From CBDUQI01 sp965369325 (GTDB lineage Bacteria; Pseudomonadota; Gammaproteobacteria; Steroidobacterales; JBCBZW01): 64,000 bases of DNA. The DNA lies in assembly GCA_965369325.1 (NCBI GenBank), contig CBDUQI010000002.1, forward strand, positions 18,374 through 82,373, written 5' to 3'. Within the stretch, counting starts at the first letter, position 1; the number at the start of each line of letters is the position of its first letter. The translations under genes were made by a program, and so were the position numbers. Below, in pieces: positions 16,433 to 26,391 of the stretch. A model generated the notes under the pieces. The model saw nothing but the letters and a program-made list of their open reading frames with translations, did not search any database and was not told where the DNA came from.

Positions 16433-19400
16433 GCGCAGGGTCCGATAAACTGCAGACGCTGCCGGCGTTGATCATGAGCGTAACCTTACTTTGTGTGAGC
16501 GCCTGCGATCGCGCCCCGAACCAGCCCCCGCTTGAGGACAACGCTGCGCCGACGGTGGCCGCCGACCGCCCAGGCGCGGCGCTGATTGCGCTGAACAATC
16601 GCGGTGTCGCCCTGATGGGGTACTTCGACTACACCGGTGCACGCGATGTCTTCGCCCGGGTGGTCAGGCAGGCCCCTCGGTGGCACCAGGCACAGGTGAA
16701 TCTGGCGATTGCTACCCTGAACCGCCAGCAGCCCGATGATGAAACCCTGGCACTGCAGATCTTGCAGCAGGTGCTGGACGCTGAGCCCGCGCACGTGCGT
16801 GCCAACTACGTGGCGGGGCTGTTGAGGCTGTATCTGGGGGAGTTCGAGCAGGGCACAACACATTTTGAGCAAGTGCTGGCACAGGACAGCGGCGATGCGT
16901 ATGCGCACTACTACCTGGGCCAGATTCAAGCTCAACAGGGGCAACTGGCGCCAGCGCTCAGCCGATTCGAGCGGGCGATCGCGCTTGAGCCCTACCTGAG
17001 CAGCAGTTACTACGGGGCAGCGCTGGCGCTGCGGCGCCTGGATCGGGCTGATGAGGCTAGGCAACTGCTCGGCACCTACCAGCGGCTGGAGGACAATCCG
17101 CGCGCTCGGCTGGCGGAATTCAAGTACACCCGGATGGGCCCGAAGGCCGAGGCGTTGGCATCGGGGCGCCCGACAGCGCCAGCACCCGCGCTGCCATCAG
17201 GCGATCTGTTTACGCCGGCCGAGCAAATACTATCGGGTGACTTGAGCACGAGCCACTTGAGTACGGCAGACATCAACAACGATGGTTTGCAAGACATCTT
17301 TCTTGGCGGCGCGGCGGACAGTCAGGTACTACTGGCCGGCGCGTCGGGTTACGTGGTGGATACCTCACACGCACTGGCTGGCATCGGCCAGGTGCGCGCT
17401 GCCTTGTGGGGCGACGTCAACAACGATGGTAATACGGATGTCTACCTGTGCCGCGCTGGGGCCAATCAACTGTGGCTGCAATCGGCCGGCGAATCAGGCG
17501 CGCCGACACAGTGGACTCGCGCGCAGGGCGATGTGGTAGCGGACGGCGTGCGCACCTGCCTCGATGCCGGCCTGTTCGACGCCGATCACGACGGTGATCT
17601 GGACGTTTTCATCGTTAACGCCAATGGCGAGGACGTGCTGCTGAACAATAACCTGGATGGGACTTTCAGGCGCTTGCAGGATCTACCCTCAACCGCACCG
17701 ACAAGTTCTCCCGCGTCGCGTCAGCAACTTAGCGTCGACCTGGACGGCGATCGCGATGTAGACATTGTGGTGCTCAACGGCGATGCGCCGCATGTCGTTT
17801 TGTCCAACGATCGGCTTTGGCTGTACCAGTCCGCAACCGGCTTTGAGCGGTTTTCGCAAACCCCGGCGGTGGCCGTGACCGCAGGCGATGTGGATACCGA
17901 TGGTCAAGTGGAACTGTATACCCGCACGCCCGATGGTGCGTTGTGGCGCTGGGTGGATGCGGCGGATGAGGGTTGGGTCTCTGCCCGGATCAGCGCACCT
18001 ACGCAACCGGGTGCAGGCGTCTTAATGCTACAGGACTTCAACGGCGACGGTCAGGCCGAGTTGCTGTCGGGAGACGCATCGGGCTGGCGTGTGCTGCGCC
18101 TCAATGGCGAGCACAATGCACAGGTGCTGTACGCCGCTGATGCGCCCGCCACGGCGCCAATAGCGTTGCTGGAAAGCGTTCAAGCAGGCCCTTCGGTGGC
18201 CGCCGCCGGGCTAGATGGATTGCAGCGTTGGCAGCCCGGACCCGGCCGTTATCCATTTGCCGCCTTCTCCTTCAGCGGCAAGGAGGAGCAGGCGGAGTCG
18301 ATGCGCTCCAATGCGTCCGGTATCGGTACACGGGTGTCGCTGCGCAATGCCACGCAATGGAGTGTGAGCGACACGTTCGACAAACATTCCGCGCCGGGGC
18401 AAAGCCTGCAACCTTTGAGCATTGGTTTGCGCGGTGCCGCTGCGGCCGACTTCGTCGCATTGGATTGGTCCGACGGCGTGTTTCAGACGGAGCTTGATCT
18501 GGCCGCCGGGCAGCGTCATCAGATTGCGGAGACCCAGCGTCAGCTTGCCAGTTGTCCGGTGTTGTTCGCGTGGGATGGCAGTGAGTATCGATTTGTCACC
18601 GATCTTCTTGGGGTCGGTGGTATCGGATTCTTCGCCTCGCCTGGGCAGTACAACACCCCGCGCCCGTGGGAGCATGTGTTGCTGCCTGCAGGCGCACTGG
18701 CCGCCCGCGAGGGGATGTTCGAACTAAAACTTACCGAGCCCATGGAGGAGATTGCGTACGTGGACTCGCTCGCACTGGCCGTGCACGATGTGCCGCCCGG
18801 CTGGCACATGATTCTGGATGAGCGTATGGCCACCGACGCCCATCAGCCCAGTGGCGAGCCGGTGTTTTTCCGGCGCAGTGTAAGTGTGCAGCATGCTGAG
18901 AACGAACGTGGCGATGAGGTGACCGCCAGCCTGCAGCACGCCGACCTGCAAGCCGCCCCGCCCGGGACTCTGGACGCGCGCTTTATTGGTCGGCTGGCGG
19001 GTGAGCATGTGTTGACGCTGACGTTCGATAAGCCGCTGGATCAAACGCCCGGACAGCCCGTGCTGGCCGCGGACGGCTGGGTTGAGTACCCGTATTCGCA
19101 AACTGTATTTGCCGCGTGGCAGGCCGGGGAGTTTTATCAGTCGCCGAGCCTGGAAGCGCAGGGGGAGGACGGCGTGTGGGTGAGCCTGCTGCCCAGCTTT
19201 GGTTATCCGGCGGGCATGCCGCGCGAGATGAGTGTCGCACTGAATAATCTGCCGGCGGGTAGTCGGCGGCTGCGACTGCGCAGCAATCTTGAAATCTACT
19301 GGGATCGCATTCGCGTGGTCTATCGCGAACCCGCGCCGCCGGCAGCGGTGACCCGAGTGCTTAGGCCTGACCGCGTGCGCTTATCACAGACGGGCTTCCC

Positions 19401-19785
19401 GTTACGCACCAGCGGTCCGCAGCGCGTGCCACGTTATGACTACAGCACGCGCGAGGCCTATTGGGATACGCGTTATCAGGCCGGCTACTACACCCGCTTT
19501 GGTCCGGTGACGGCGCTGGTGGCACAGGAGGACGATGCGCTGCTGATCGTTGGTCCGGGTGAGGAGGCGCACATGCAGTTCGCTGACACCCTGCCCGCCG
19601 TCGCGCCCGGATTTGTCCGCCGCTTTGAGTTGCGCACTCGCGGCTATGCCAAAGACATGGACATGTATACGAATACCGGGGAGACGGTGGGACCGCTGCC
19701 GGTGAAAGACGCATCGCCCGCTGCGCGAGCACAGGTCGACAGGCTGCATCGCCAGTACCACGTGCGATATTTGTCCGGGCGCTAG
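16429..19785 (+). CDS. Giant TPR + FG-GAP + UnbV fusion lipoprotein
   Basis: A 1118-residue protein. A lipoprotein signal (SVTLLCVSACDRAP, Cys about residue 26) is followed by about five TPR units (residues 45-215) and an FG-GAP/VCBS region (about 250-590) with loops such as DINNDGLQD, DVNNDGNTD, DADHDGDLD and DFNGDGQAE. Then comes an ASPIC/UnbV-like segment (about 610-690, GIGTRVSLRNATQWSVSDTF) and a long C-terminal part (about 700-1118) with no family I recognise. That part begins with CPVLFAWDGSEYRFVTDLLG and contains many beta-type stretches. It combines on one chain the TPR and CRTAC1 modules that are separate genes elsewhere in the cluster. The pentaheme cytochrome gene starts nine bases downstream. 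Its function is unknown; a scaffold binding calcium and partner proteins is an inference. Confidence 0.92.
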   Translation: MSAGSDKLQTLPALIMSVTLLCVSACDRAPNQPPLEDNAAPTVAADRPGAALIALNNRGVALMGYFDYTGARDVFARVVRQAPRWHQAQVNLAIATLNRQQPDDETLALQILQQVLDAEPAHVRANYVAGLLRLYLGEFEQGTTHFEQVLAQDSGDAYAHYYLGQIQAQQGQLAPALSRFERAIALEPYLSSSYYGAALALRRLDRADEARQLLGTYQRLEDNPRARLAEFKYTRMGPKAEALASGRPTAPAPALPSGDLFTPAEQILSGDLSTSHLSTADINNDGLQDIFLGGAADSQVLLAGASGYVVDTSHALAGIGQVRAALWGDVNNDGNTDVYLCRAGANQLWLQSAGESGAPTQWTRAQGDVVADGVRTCLDAGLFDADHDGDLDVFIVNANGEDVLLNNNLDGTFRRLQDLPSTAPTSSPASRQQLSVDLDGDRDVDIVVLNGDAPHVVLSNDRLWLYQSATGFERFSQTPAVAVTAGDVDTDGQVELYTRTPDGALWRWVDAADEGWVSARISAPTQPGAGVLMLQDFNGDGQAELLSGDASGWRVLRLNGEHNAQVLYAADAPATAPIALLESVQAGPSVAAAGLDGLQRWQPGPGRYPFAAFSFSGKEEQAESMRSNASGIGTRVSLRNATQWSVSDTFDKHSAPGQSLQPLSIGLRGAAAADFVALDWSDGVFQTELDLAAGQRHQIAETQRQLASCPVLFAWDGSEYRFVTDLLGVGGIGFFASPGQYNTPRPWEHVLLPAGALAAREGMFELKLTEPMEEIAYVDSLALAVHDVPPGWHMILDERMATDAHQPSGEPVFFRRSVSVQHAENERGDEVTASLQHADLQAAPPGTLDARFIGRLAGEHVLTLTFDKPLDQTPGQPVLAADGWVEYPYSQTVFAAWQAGEFYQSPSLEAQGEDGVWVSLLPSFGYPAGMPREMSVALNNLPAGSRRLRLRSNLEIYWDRIRVVYREPAPPAAVTRVLRPDRVRLSQTGFPLRTSGPQRVPRYDYSTREAYWDTRYQAGYYTRFGPVTALVAQEDDALLIVGPGEEAHMQFADTLPAVAPGFVRRFELRTRGYAKDMDMYTNTGETVGPLPVKDASPAARAQVDRLHRQYHVRYLSGR

Positions 19786-19794
19786 GCGGCACTT

Positions 19795-22647
19795 GTGAGC
19801 ACATCGCCCCGCCCGACTCATGCCCCGGCCCGGCGTCCACGCCAGGTGGTTGGGCCCCGCCTGAAGTTGTTGTTGCAGATCGTGTTTGGATTGTTCGCGT
19901 TGCTCGCGGCCAATTCGTTGTATTTGGCGGGCGTCACGCTTGCGGAAACCCTCAGTGGCACGGCGTTGCAGGATCACTTTTATCAGTACATGTTCCTGGC
20001 CCATTTGAGTCTGGGCCTAATACTGATCCTGCCATTCCTGCTGTATGGCATTGGCCATATTGCGAACGCTTGGGATCGGCCTAATCGGCGCGCGGTGCGT
20101 ATGGGATACGCGTTGTTCGTGCTTGGCCTCGCGTTATTGCTCAGCGGCTTGCTGCTCACTCGCGGTCTGCCCTGGTTTGAAGTGCGCGCAGACGTCACAC
20201 GCAGGGCGTTGTACTGGCTGCACGTGTTGTCGCCACTGTTGTGTGTGTGGGCGTTCGTGCTACACCGGCTGGCCGGCAAAGCAATCGCTTGGCGTGTGGG
20301 GGCGCGCATCGGCGGATTGGGGCTGGCGGCAGCGCTGGTCGGGTTGGCGTTTCACGCGCAAGACCCGCGCCAGTGGGGAGCTGAGGGGCCGGCCAGCGGC
20401 GAGCAGTATTTTTTTCCCTCGCTTGCGCGCACCGCGACGGGCGACTTTATTCCGGCCGACGCCTTAATGCAGGATGCGTATTGTGCCGAGTGCCACCAGG
20501 ACGCGCATGAGCGCTGGCAGCACAGTGCCCACCGCTTCGCGTCATTTAATAATCCGGCCTACCGATTCTCGGTGCGACGCACGCGTGAGCAGTCGCTGCG
20601 ACGCGACGGCGATGTATCAGCCGCCCGGTTTTGCGCGGGTTGTCACGATCCGGTGCCGTTTTTCAGTGGCGCCTTTGACGACCCCAGCTTTGATGATGTG
20701 AATCACCCCACCTCGCAGGCTGGCATTACCTGCACCTCGTGCCATGCGATCACCAACATCAACAGCGTGCGCGGCAATGCAGACTACACCATCGAGCAGC
20801 CGTTGCATTACCCGTTTGCTGCCAGCGAGCATGCGGCACTTCAGTGGGTGAACCGCACGCTGGTCAAGGCCAAACCGGCGTTCCATAAAAAGACCTTTCT
20901 AAAGCCGCTGCATCAGGAGGCCGAGTTTTGCGGCGCTTGCCACAAAGTGCATCTGCCCCAAGAGTTAAATGCGTATCGCTGGTTGCGTGGGCAGAACCAC
21001 TACGATGCCTGGTTGCTGAGCGGTGTGTCCGGTCACGGCGCGCAGAGCTTTTACTACCCGGATCAGGCGCAAAGCGATTGCAATGGTTGCCACATGCCGT
21101 TGCAGCCCTCGCAGGACTTTGCCGCCAGCGATCACGATGGCAGCGGCGAGCGCTCCGTGCACGACCATTTGTTCGCCTCGGCCAATACGGCGCTCAGCCA
21201 CTGGCTGAATTTTCCGCCGCCGGTGGACGAGGCCCACCGCGAAATGCTGGAAGGCGCGCTGCGCGTGGATATCTTTGGTTTGCGCGAAGAAGGCACGCCC
21301 GCTGGGCGTTTGCTGGCGCCGCTGCGCCCGCAATTGCCCGCGCTGATTCCAGGGCGTACTTATCTGGTTGAAGTGGTCGTGCGCACACTCACCTTGGGGC
21401 ACACCTTTACTCAGGGAACGGCAGACTCCAACCAGGTGTGGCTGGAGGTGACCGCGCGCAGTGGCCGGCAGGTGCTCGGGCGCAGCGGTGCGCGCGAGCA
21501 GGCCACTCAGGCGGTGGACCCGTGGGCGCACTTTATCAATGCCTATGTGCTCGATCGTCATGGCAAGCGCGTTGATCAGCGCAATGCCGAGGACATCTTT
21601 GTTGCGCTGTACAACAACCAGATTCCGCCGGGCGCGAGCGACGTGGTGCACTATCGCCTGCGCGTGCCTGAAGATGCCGGTGCACAGATAGCGATAGAGG
21701 TGGCGGTGCAGTACCGCAAGTTCAACACCCATTACGCGGGCCTAGTGGTCTCGCAGATGGAGGAGACAGGCGCGAGCAATGCTGAGCCGTATATGAACGA
21801 TCTCCCGGTCACTACCCTGGCACGCGATTATCTCGTGTTGCCAGTGGCGCCGTCGGACCGCGACGGTGCCGAGAAAGCCTCGCCGGTCGCGAACTCTGTG
21901 GATGATTCTCCCATCCCGCTATGGCAGCGCTGGAACGACTATGGCATTGGTCTGTTGCGCAAATCCGGCAGCGGCGAGTTGCGCCAGGCCGAGCACGCGT
22001 TTGGCGCGGTGGCAGAGTTAGGCCGGGGGGACGGGCCGATAAATCTGGCGCGCGTGTATTTGCGCGAGGGACGGTTGGATGAGGCGGTTGACGCGCTTGC
22101 CAGGGCGGGGCACAGCGATCCGCCCCCACCCCCTTGGGTGGTGGCGTGGCTCACTGGGCAGGTGAATTTGCAGAACGGCTATCTGGATGAAGCTATCGAG
22201 AACTTTCAGTCTATTGTGGCTACGCGGTTTGCCTCAGCGCGTGCGCGGGGCTTTGATTTCGCTCGCGATTATCGGGTTTGGAATGCGCTGGCGCTCAGCC
22301 GCTTTGAGCGCGCGAAACTAGAGCGCGGCGACGGGCGCCGCGTCGCCCGTGAGGGCTACCTGCAGGGGGCTGTCGCGGCTTACGAACAGGCGTTGGCGCT
22401 GGACCCGGAGAACGTCAGTGCCCACTACGGTCTGGCGCGAACCTGGCAGGCGCTCGGCGATGAGGCTGCGGCCGGGTATCATAGGCAGGCACACGCACGC
22501 TATAAGCCGGACGACAATGCGGCCGATCGGGTGATCGGCATCGCCCGACGCGCAGACCCGGCCGCCGATCATGCCGCCAACGACGTGGTGATCTACGATC
22601 TGCACCGCGACAGCGGTCAGTACATATCCACCGTCCAACCTGAATAA
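19795..22647 (+). CDS. Membrane-anchored pentaheme cytochrome c with TPR tail
   Basis: A 950-residue protein from a GTG start. Residues about 24-186 hold five transmembrane helices. One contains HVLSPLLCVWAFVLH, an exact H-X13-H spacing as in di-heme cytochromes b; another has two His 18 apart. Residues about 200-440 carry five CXXCH heme c sites: CAECH (~230), CAGCH (~280), CTSCH (~312), CGACH (~379) and CNGCH (~428), resembling the cytochrome c554/multiheme group. A beta-rich domain follows (about 500-680, GHTFTQGTADSNQVWLEV), and then C-terminal TPR units (about 720-920). The likely role is to take electrons from the quinone pool and pass them to periplasmic or surface partners. The tight packing between the giant fusion gene and the CRTAC1 gene (gaps of 9 bases and 1 base) ties it to the cluster. 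Confidence 0.93.
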   Translation: MSTSPRPTHAPARRPRQVVGPRLKLLLQIVFGLFALLAANSLYLAGVTLAETLSGTALQDHFYQYMFLAHLSLGLILILPFLLYGIGHIANAWDRPNRRAVRMGYALFVLGLALLLSGLLLTRGLPWFEVRADVTRRALYWLHVLSPLLCVWAFVLHRLAGKAIAWRVGARIGGLGLAAALVGLAFHAQDPRQWGAEGPASGEQYFFPSLARTATGDFIPADALMQDAYCAECHQDAHERWQHSAHRFASFNNPAYRFSVRRTREQSLRRDGDVSAARFCAGCHDPVPFFSGAFDDPSFDDVNHPTSQAGITCTSCHAITNINSVRGNADYTIEQPLHYPFAASEHAALQWVNRTLVKAKPAFHKKTFLKPLHQEAEFCGACHKVHLPQELNAYRWLRGQNHYDAWLLSGVSGHGAQSFYYPDQAQSDCNGCHMPLQPSQDFAASDHDGSGERSVHDHLFASANTALSHWLNFPPPVDEAHREMLEGALRVDIFGLREEGTPAGRLLAPLRPQLPALIPGRTYLVEVVVRTLTLGHTFTQGTADSNQVWLEVTARSGRQVLGRSGAREQATQAVDPWAHFINAYVLDRHGKRVDQRNAEDIFVALYNNQIPPGASDVVHYRLRVPEDAGAQIAIEVAVQYRKFNTHYAGLVVSQMEETGASNAEPYMNDLPVTTLARDYLVLPVAPSDRDGAEKASPVANSVDDSPIPLWQRWNDYGIGLLRKSGSGELRQAEHAFGAVAELGRGDGPINLARVYLREGRLDEAVDALARAGHSDPPPPPWVVAWLTGQVNLQNGYLDEAIENFQSIVATRFASARARGFDFARDYRVWNALALSRFERAKLERGDGRRVAREGYLQGAVAAYEQALALDPENVSAHYGLARTWQALGDEAAAGYHRQAHARYKPDDNAADRVIGIARRADPAADHAANDVVIYDLHRDSGQYISTVQPE

Positions 22648-22648
22648 T

Positions 22649-24532
22649 ATGACGCAACGCAAGCGCGAAGTTCAAAGCGACGCCACCCCGGACGCTGACG
22701 ACGCCATCATTGCCCGCGCGCTGCGCTGGTCATTGGGCCTGGGGGTGCTGGGGCTGGTGCTACTTGCCCTCGTGTTGGTGCTGTGGCGAGCCGGGCAGGC
22801 ACCAGCGCCGATTGAGACCGCGGTGGTAGAGGCGCCCGTGGCCAGGGTGCCGAGCGCGCTATCGGCGCTGCCTGCTCTGCCGTTTACTGACATCACCGAG
22901 GAGGCGGGCATCGCTTTCGTACACCGCAATGGTGCCTATGGCGAAAGCCTGTTGCCGGAGACTATGGGCGGTGGTGTCGGTTTTGCTGATATCGATAATG
23001 ATGACGATCCGGATCTGATTCTGGTCAACGCTCAGCCCTGGCCCTGGCGTGCGCCGCAGGCGGAGGCGGATGGCGCTACCGAGGCAGGTGTGGTGCTTTA
23101 CCTGAACGATGGCAGCGGCCATTTTTCTGAGGTTAGCGCAAGCGCCGGACTGCAGGCGCCAGCGTACGGCATGGGGTTGGCCGTGGGCGATTACAACGGC
23201 GATGGTCTGGAGGATATTTACGTGACCACGCTTGGCACCAACCGGCTGTATCGCAATGCCGGCGATGCGCGTTTCGTGAACGAGACGGCGACCGCAGGCG
23301 TTAGCGGAGATGCCGACGACTGGAGCACCGGTGCTGCGTTTTTTGATTACGACAACGACGGCGATCTGGATTTGTTCGTAACCAGCTATGTGCGATGGTC
23401 GCGCGAGCTGGATCTGGAGGTGGACTATCGTCTGGCTGGTATCGGCCGCGCCTACGGCCCGCCCGGCAACTACGCGGGTTCTCACTCGCGCCTGTATCGC
23501 AACGACGGCCCGGCCAGCGATGGCAACGTGCGCTTTGCGGACGTGTCGGTCGCCGCCGGCATTCATGTAGCCAATCCGGATACCGGCTTTCCAATGGGCA
23601 AGGGGCTGGCGGTCATGCCGGTCGATACCGACCTGGACGGTTATCTGGATGTGGTGGTGGCGAATGACACCGTGCGGAATTTTCTCTTCCGTAATCTTGG
23701 CGATGGAACGTTTACCGAAACCGGTACACTGGCTGGTCTGGCCTTCGATAACTCCGGCAGTGCCACCGGCGCGATGGGTATCGATGGCGGTCACTACAAC
23801 AACGACGATGATCTGGCCATTGCGATTGCCAATTTCGCCAATGAGATGACCTCGTTTTATGTCGCCCCGCAGGCCAGTGGCCTGTTTAGCGACGATGCCA
23901 TCGTGCTGGGCATCGGCCCCGACAGCCGGCGTGTGCTGAGCTTTGGCGTGTTCTTTGCCGATCTTGATCTGGACGGACGGCTGGATTTTTTCCAAGCCAA
24001 CGGGCACGTGGAAGATGAAATTAATTTGGTTCAACCCAGTCAAACCCACGAGCAGGCCGCGCAGGTGTTCTGGAACTGTGGCGATACGTGTCAACGCATG
24101 TTTGTGCCACTGCCGGGCGATACACTGGGCGATCTGGCGCGCCCGCAGGTGGGCCGCGGCGCAGCCTATGCCGATATTGATGGCGATGGCGATCTGGATT
24201 TGGCGTTAACTCAGGCGGGCCGGGCAGCACGCCTGTTGCGCAACGATCAGCGTCAGGGTGGGCACTGGCTGCGTCTGAGGTTGCGCGGTGCCGGTATGAA
24301 CCGCTCGGCCATCGGCGCGCGTGTAGAGGTACAGGTCGATGGCGTGACCCAGCGGCGCACGGTGATGCCGGCCCGTGGCTACCTCAGCAGTATGGAGCCG
24401 GTGCTCAGTTTTGGTCTTGGGTCGGCCCGGGAGGTGCAGCGAGTGAACGTCACCTGGCCCGATGGTCGCCGCAAAGTGATTGAGAATCTAGCCGCCGATG
24501 TTGAGTATCGTCTGACTCAGGGCGAGGAGTAG
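22649..24532 (+). CDS. CRTAC1 family protein with N-terminal membrane anchor
   Basis: A 627-residue protein. One transmembrane helix (about 27-48, SLGLGVLGLVLLALVLVLWR) anchors it, with the rest expected in the periplasm. About six FG-GAP-type loops are present (DIDNDDDPD, DYNGDGLED, DYDNDGDLD, DTDLDGYLD, DLDLDGRLD, DIDGDGDLD). The C-terminus is an ASPIC/UnbV domain (ARGYLSSMEPVLSFGLG, VNVTWPDGRRK). It differs in detail from the three other CRTAC1 proteins of the cluster and forms a separate subtype. The start is two bases after the cytochrome stop, the closest association with the cytochrome in the operon. Function is unknown; as an inner-membrane-tethered propeller it could bridge the cytochrome and the lipoprotein partners. 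Confidence 0.93.
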   Translation: MTQRKREVQSDATPDADDAIIARALRWSLGLGVLGLVLLALVLVLWRAGQAPAPIETAVVEAPVARVPSALSALPALPFTDITEEAGIAFVHRNGAYGESLLPETMGGGVGFADIDNDDDPDLILVNAQPWPWRAPQAEADGATEAGVVLYLNDGSGHFSEVSASAGLQAPAYGMGLAVGDYNGDGLEDIYVTTLGTNRLYRNAGDARFVNETATAGVSGDADDWSTGAAFFDYDNDGDLDLFVTSYVRWSRELDLEVDYRLAGIGRAYGPPGNYAGSHSRLYRNDGPASDGNVRFADVSVAAGIHVANPDTGFPMGKGLAVMPVDTDLDGYLDVVVANDTVRNFLFRNLGDGTFTETGTLAGLAFDNSGSATGAMGIDGGHYNNDDDLAIAIANFANEMTSFYVAPQASGLFSDDAIVLGIGPDSRRVLSFGVFFADLDLDGRLDFFQANGHVEDEINLVQPSQTHEQAAQVFWNCGDTCQRMFVPLPGDTLGDLARPQVGRGAAYADIDGDGDLDLALTQAGRAARLLRNDQRQGGHWLRLRLRGAGMNRSAIGARVEVQVDGVTQRRTVMPARGYLSSMEPVLSFGLGSAREVQRVNVTWPDGRRKVIENLAADVEYRLTQGEE

Positions 24533-24579
24533 ATGCAGCAGGCACCCGGTGGTACATCTGCTGCTTCGGAGGACAATCA

Positions 24580-26385
24580 TTGATTGCATGTAAGTACATA
24601 TCGAGCGCGCGGCCGCGCCCCACGGCGTTGTCCTGGGTGGCAGGGCTGGTACTGGGGCTAAGTAGCGTCGTAGCCCTAGCGCAAACGCGGCCGGGCATGT
24701 TTGTAGACGTCGCGCACAGCAGCGGGCTGGACTTTGTACACTTTAATGGCATGTCCGGAAAATTGTATTTTCCAGAGATGATGGGGGCAGGTGCCGCGTT
24801 GTTTGACTACGACAACGACGGTGATCTGGACGCTTACTTGGTACAGGGGCATCTGCTTGGCGAGGGCGTTGCAATGGCGCAGGCCGCACAGAAACCGCCG
24901 CACCCACTACCGCTGCGTGATCGCCTGTTCCGCAACGATACTCGTATCGGCAAGGACGGCGCTATCAACATCCGCTTTACCGATGTGACGCCGGCCAGCA
25001 AGCTTGATGCGCAGGGCTACGGCATGGGGGTGGCTGCCGCCGATTACGACAATGATGGCTGGGTGGACCTGTACGTAATGAACTATGGGGCAAACCAGCT
25101 GTGGCACAATCGCGGCGACGGCACGTTTGAGAACGTGACCGATCGGGCTGGGGTTGGCGATGCGCGCTGGAGCGTGAGCGGCTCGTTCGTGGACGTTGAT
25201 GCGGACGGTCTGCTGGATTTATACGTCGGGAACTATGTTAAGCATAATTTGCGCAACCGACGTGAGTGCGTGTTGTCCAATCGAATAGCGGACTATTGTG
25301 GGCCCTTGAAAAGCGCAGGTGAGAAAGATCGCCTATATCGTAATCTAGGCGATGGAAAATTTGAGGACGTGGCAGCGCGCGCTGGCACGCAACGTGCCTG
25401 GGGCGGCGCATTGGGCGTGATCACCGCCGACTACAACGCCGATGGACACACCGATATTTATGTGGCCAATGATGGCGTGCCCAATCAACTGTGGGTCAAT
25501 CGGGGCGACGGCACGTTTGTTGACGATGCACTGCTGGCGGGTGTGTCGGTGAACGGCGACGGCATGGCCGAGGCCAGTATGGGTATTGATGCCGCTGATT
25601 TCGACGGGGATGGTGATACCGATTTGTTCATGACGCATTTGCGCAGCGAGACCAACACGCTGTACGTGAACGATGGTAATGGCTGGTTTGAGGATGAGAC
25701 ATTGAAAATGGGCCTCGCGAATCCCAGCATCCCTTACACCGGTTTTGGTATGGCATGGTTTGATGCGGATAATGACGGCTGGCTGGATTTGCTGGCGGTG
25801 AACGGCGCAGTGCGAAAAATCGAGGCCCTGATTGATGCGGGCGACCCCTATCCCTTGCATCAGCGCAACCAGTTGTTCATGAACAGCGGCGATGGGCGCT
25901 ACCGCGAACGCACCGCAGCCACCGGTGCTGGCGCCGTGTTTGATTTGTCCGAGGTTAGCCGTGGCGCTGCGTTTGGCGATATCGACAACGACGGCGATGC
26001 CGATGTCCTGGTGACCAACAATGCCGGTCCCGTACGCTTGCTGCGCAATGATGCAGGCGCTGGCGCGGCTTGGTTAGGCTTGCGTTTGCTCGACGGCAAA
26101 CGCGATGCGCTGGGCGCGCGTGCCGTGCTGCAGGATGGCCGTCACCTAACCCGTCGTGCCCGCAGCGATGGTAGTTACGCCAGCGCTAACGATGCGCGCA
26201 TTATTTTTGGCTTGGGCCGCAGGCTGAACACCGCCCCGAAGGCGCCAAAGCATTTTGAAGTGAACATTATCTGGCCGGGCGGGCAGCAGGAGACTTATCG
26301 TGGGCTTGCCCCATCTCGCTACCACACGTTGCACCGCGGTCAGGGCGAGAAGTCGCCCGGCAAGCCAGAGGCAGAAGCAGGTTAA
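24580..26385 (+). CDS. CRTAC1 family exported protein
   Basis: A 601-residue protein from a TTG at 24580, preceded by GGAGG at seven bases. The signal peptide ends around VVALAQ (about residue 35). Seven calcium-type loops are visible (DYDNDGDLD, DYDNDGWVD, DVDADGLLD, DYNADGHTD, DFDGDGDTD, DADNDGWLD, DIDNDGDAD). The ASPIC/UnbV domain includes RSDGSYASANDARIIFGLG and IIWPGGQQETY. It is closely related to the proteins at 12557 and 28189. It has no lipobox, so it should be soluble in the periplasm or secreted, unlike its two lipoprotein relatives. Confidence 0.93.
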   Translation: MIACKYISSARPRPTALSWVAGLVLGLSSVVALAQTRPGMFVDVAHSSGLDFVHFNGMSGKLYFPEMMGAGAALFDYDNDGDLDAYLVQGHLLGEGVAMAQAAQKPPHPLPLRDRLFRNDTRIGKDGAINIRFTDVTPASKLDAQGYGMGVAAADYDNDGWVDLYVMNYGANQLWHNRGDGTFENVTDRAGVGDARWSVSGSFVDVDADGLLDLYVGNYVKHNLRNRRECVLSNRIADYCGPLKSAGEKDRLYRNLGDGKFEDVAARAGTQRAWGGALGVITADYNADGHTDIYVANDGVPNQLWVNRGDGTFVDDALLAGVSVNGDGMAEASMGIDAADFDGDGDTDLFMTHLRSETNTLYVNDGNGWFEDETLKMGLANPSIPYTGFGMAWFDADNDGWLDLLAVNGAVRKIEALIDAGDPYPLHQRNQLFMNSGDGRYRERTAATGAGAVFDLSEVSRGAAFGDIDNDGDADVLVTNNAGPVRLLRNDAGAGAAWLGLRLLDGKRDALGARAVLQDGRHLTRRARSDGSYASANDARIIFGLGRRLNTAPKAPKHFEVNIIWPGGQQETYRGLAPSRYHTLHRGQGEKSPGKPEAEAG

Positions 26386-26391
26386 CAATCA

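Noticed and set aside
22859..24094. A 411-codon minus-strand frame opposite the CRTAC1 gene at 22649
   Set aside because: Repeats of GAT/GGC codons in FG-GAP loops create long open antisense frames; the translation (His/Ile/Val-rich) has no known domain. The same applies to 12803-13585, 25345-25860 and 28549-29217.
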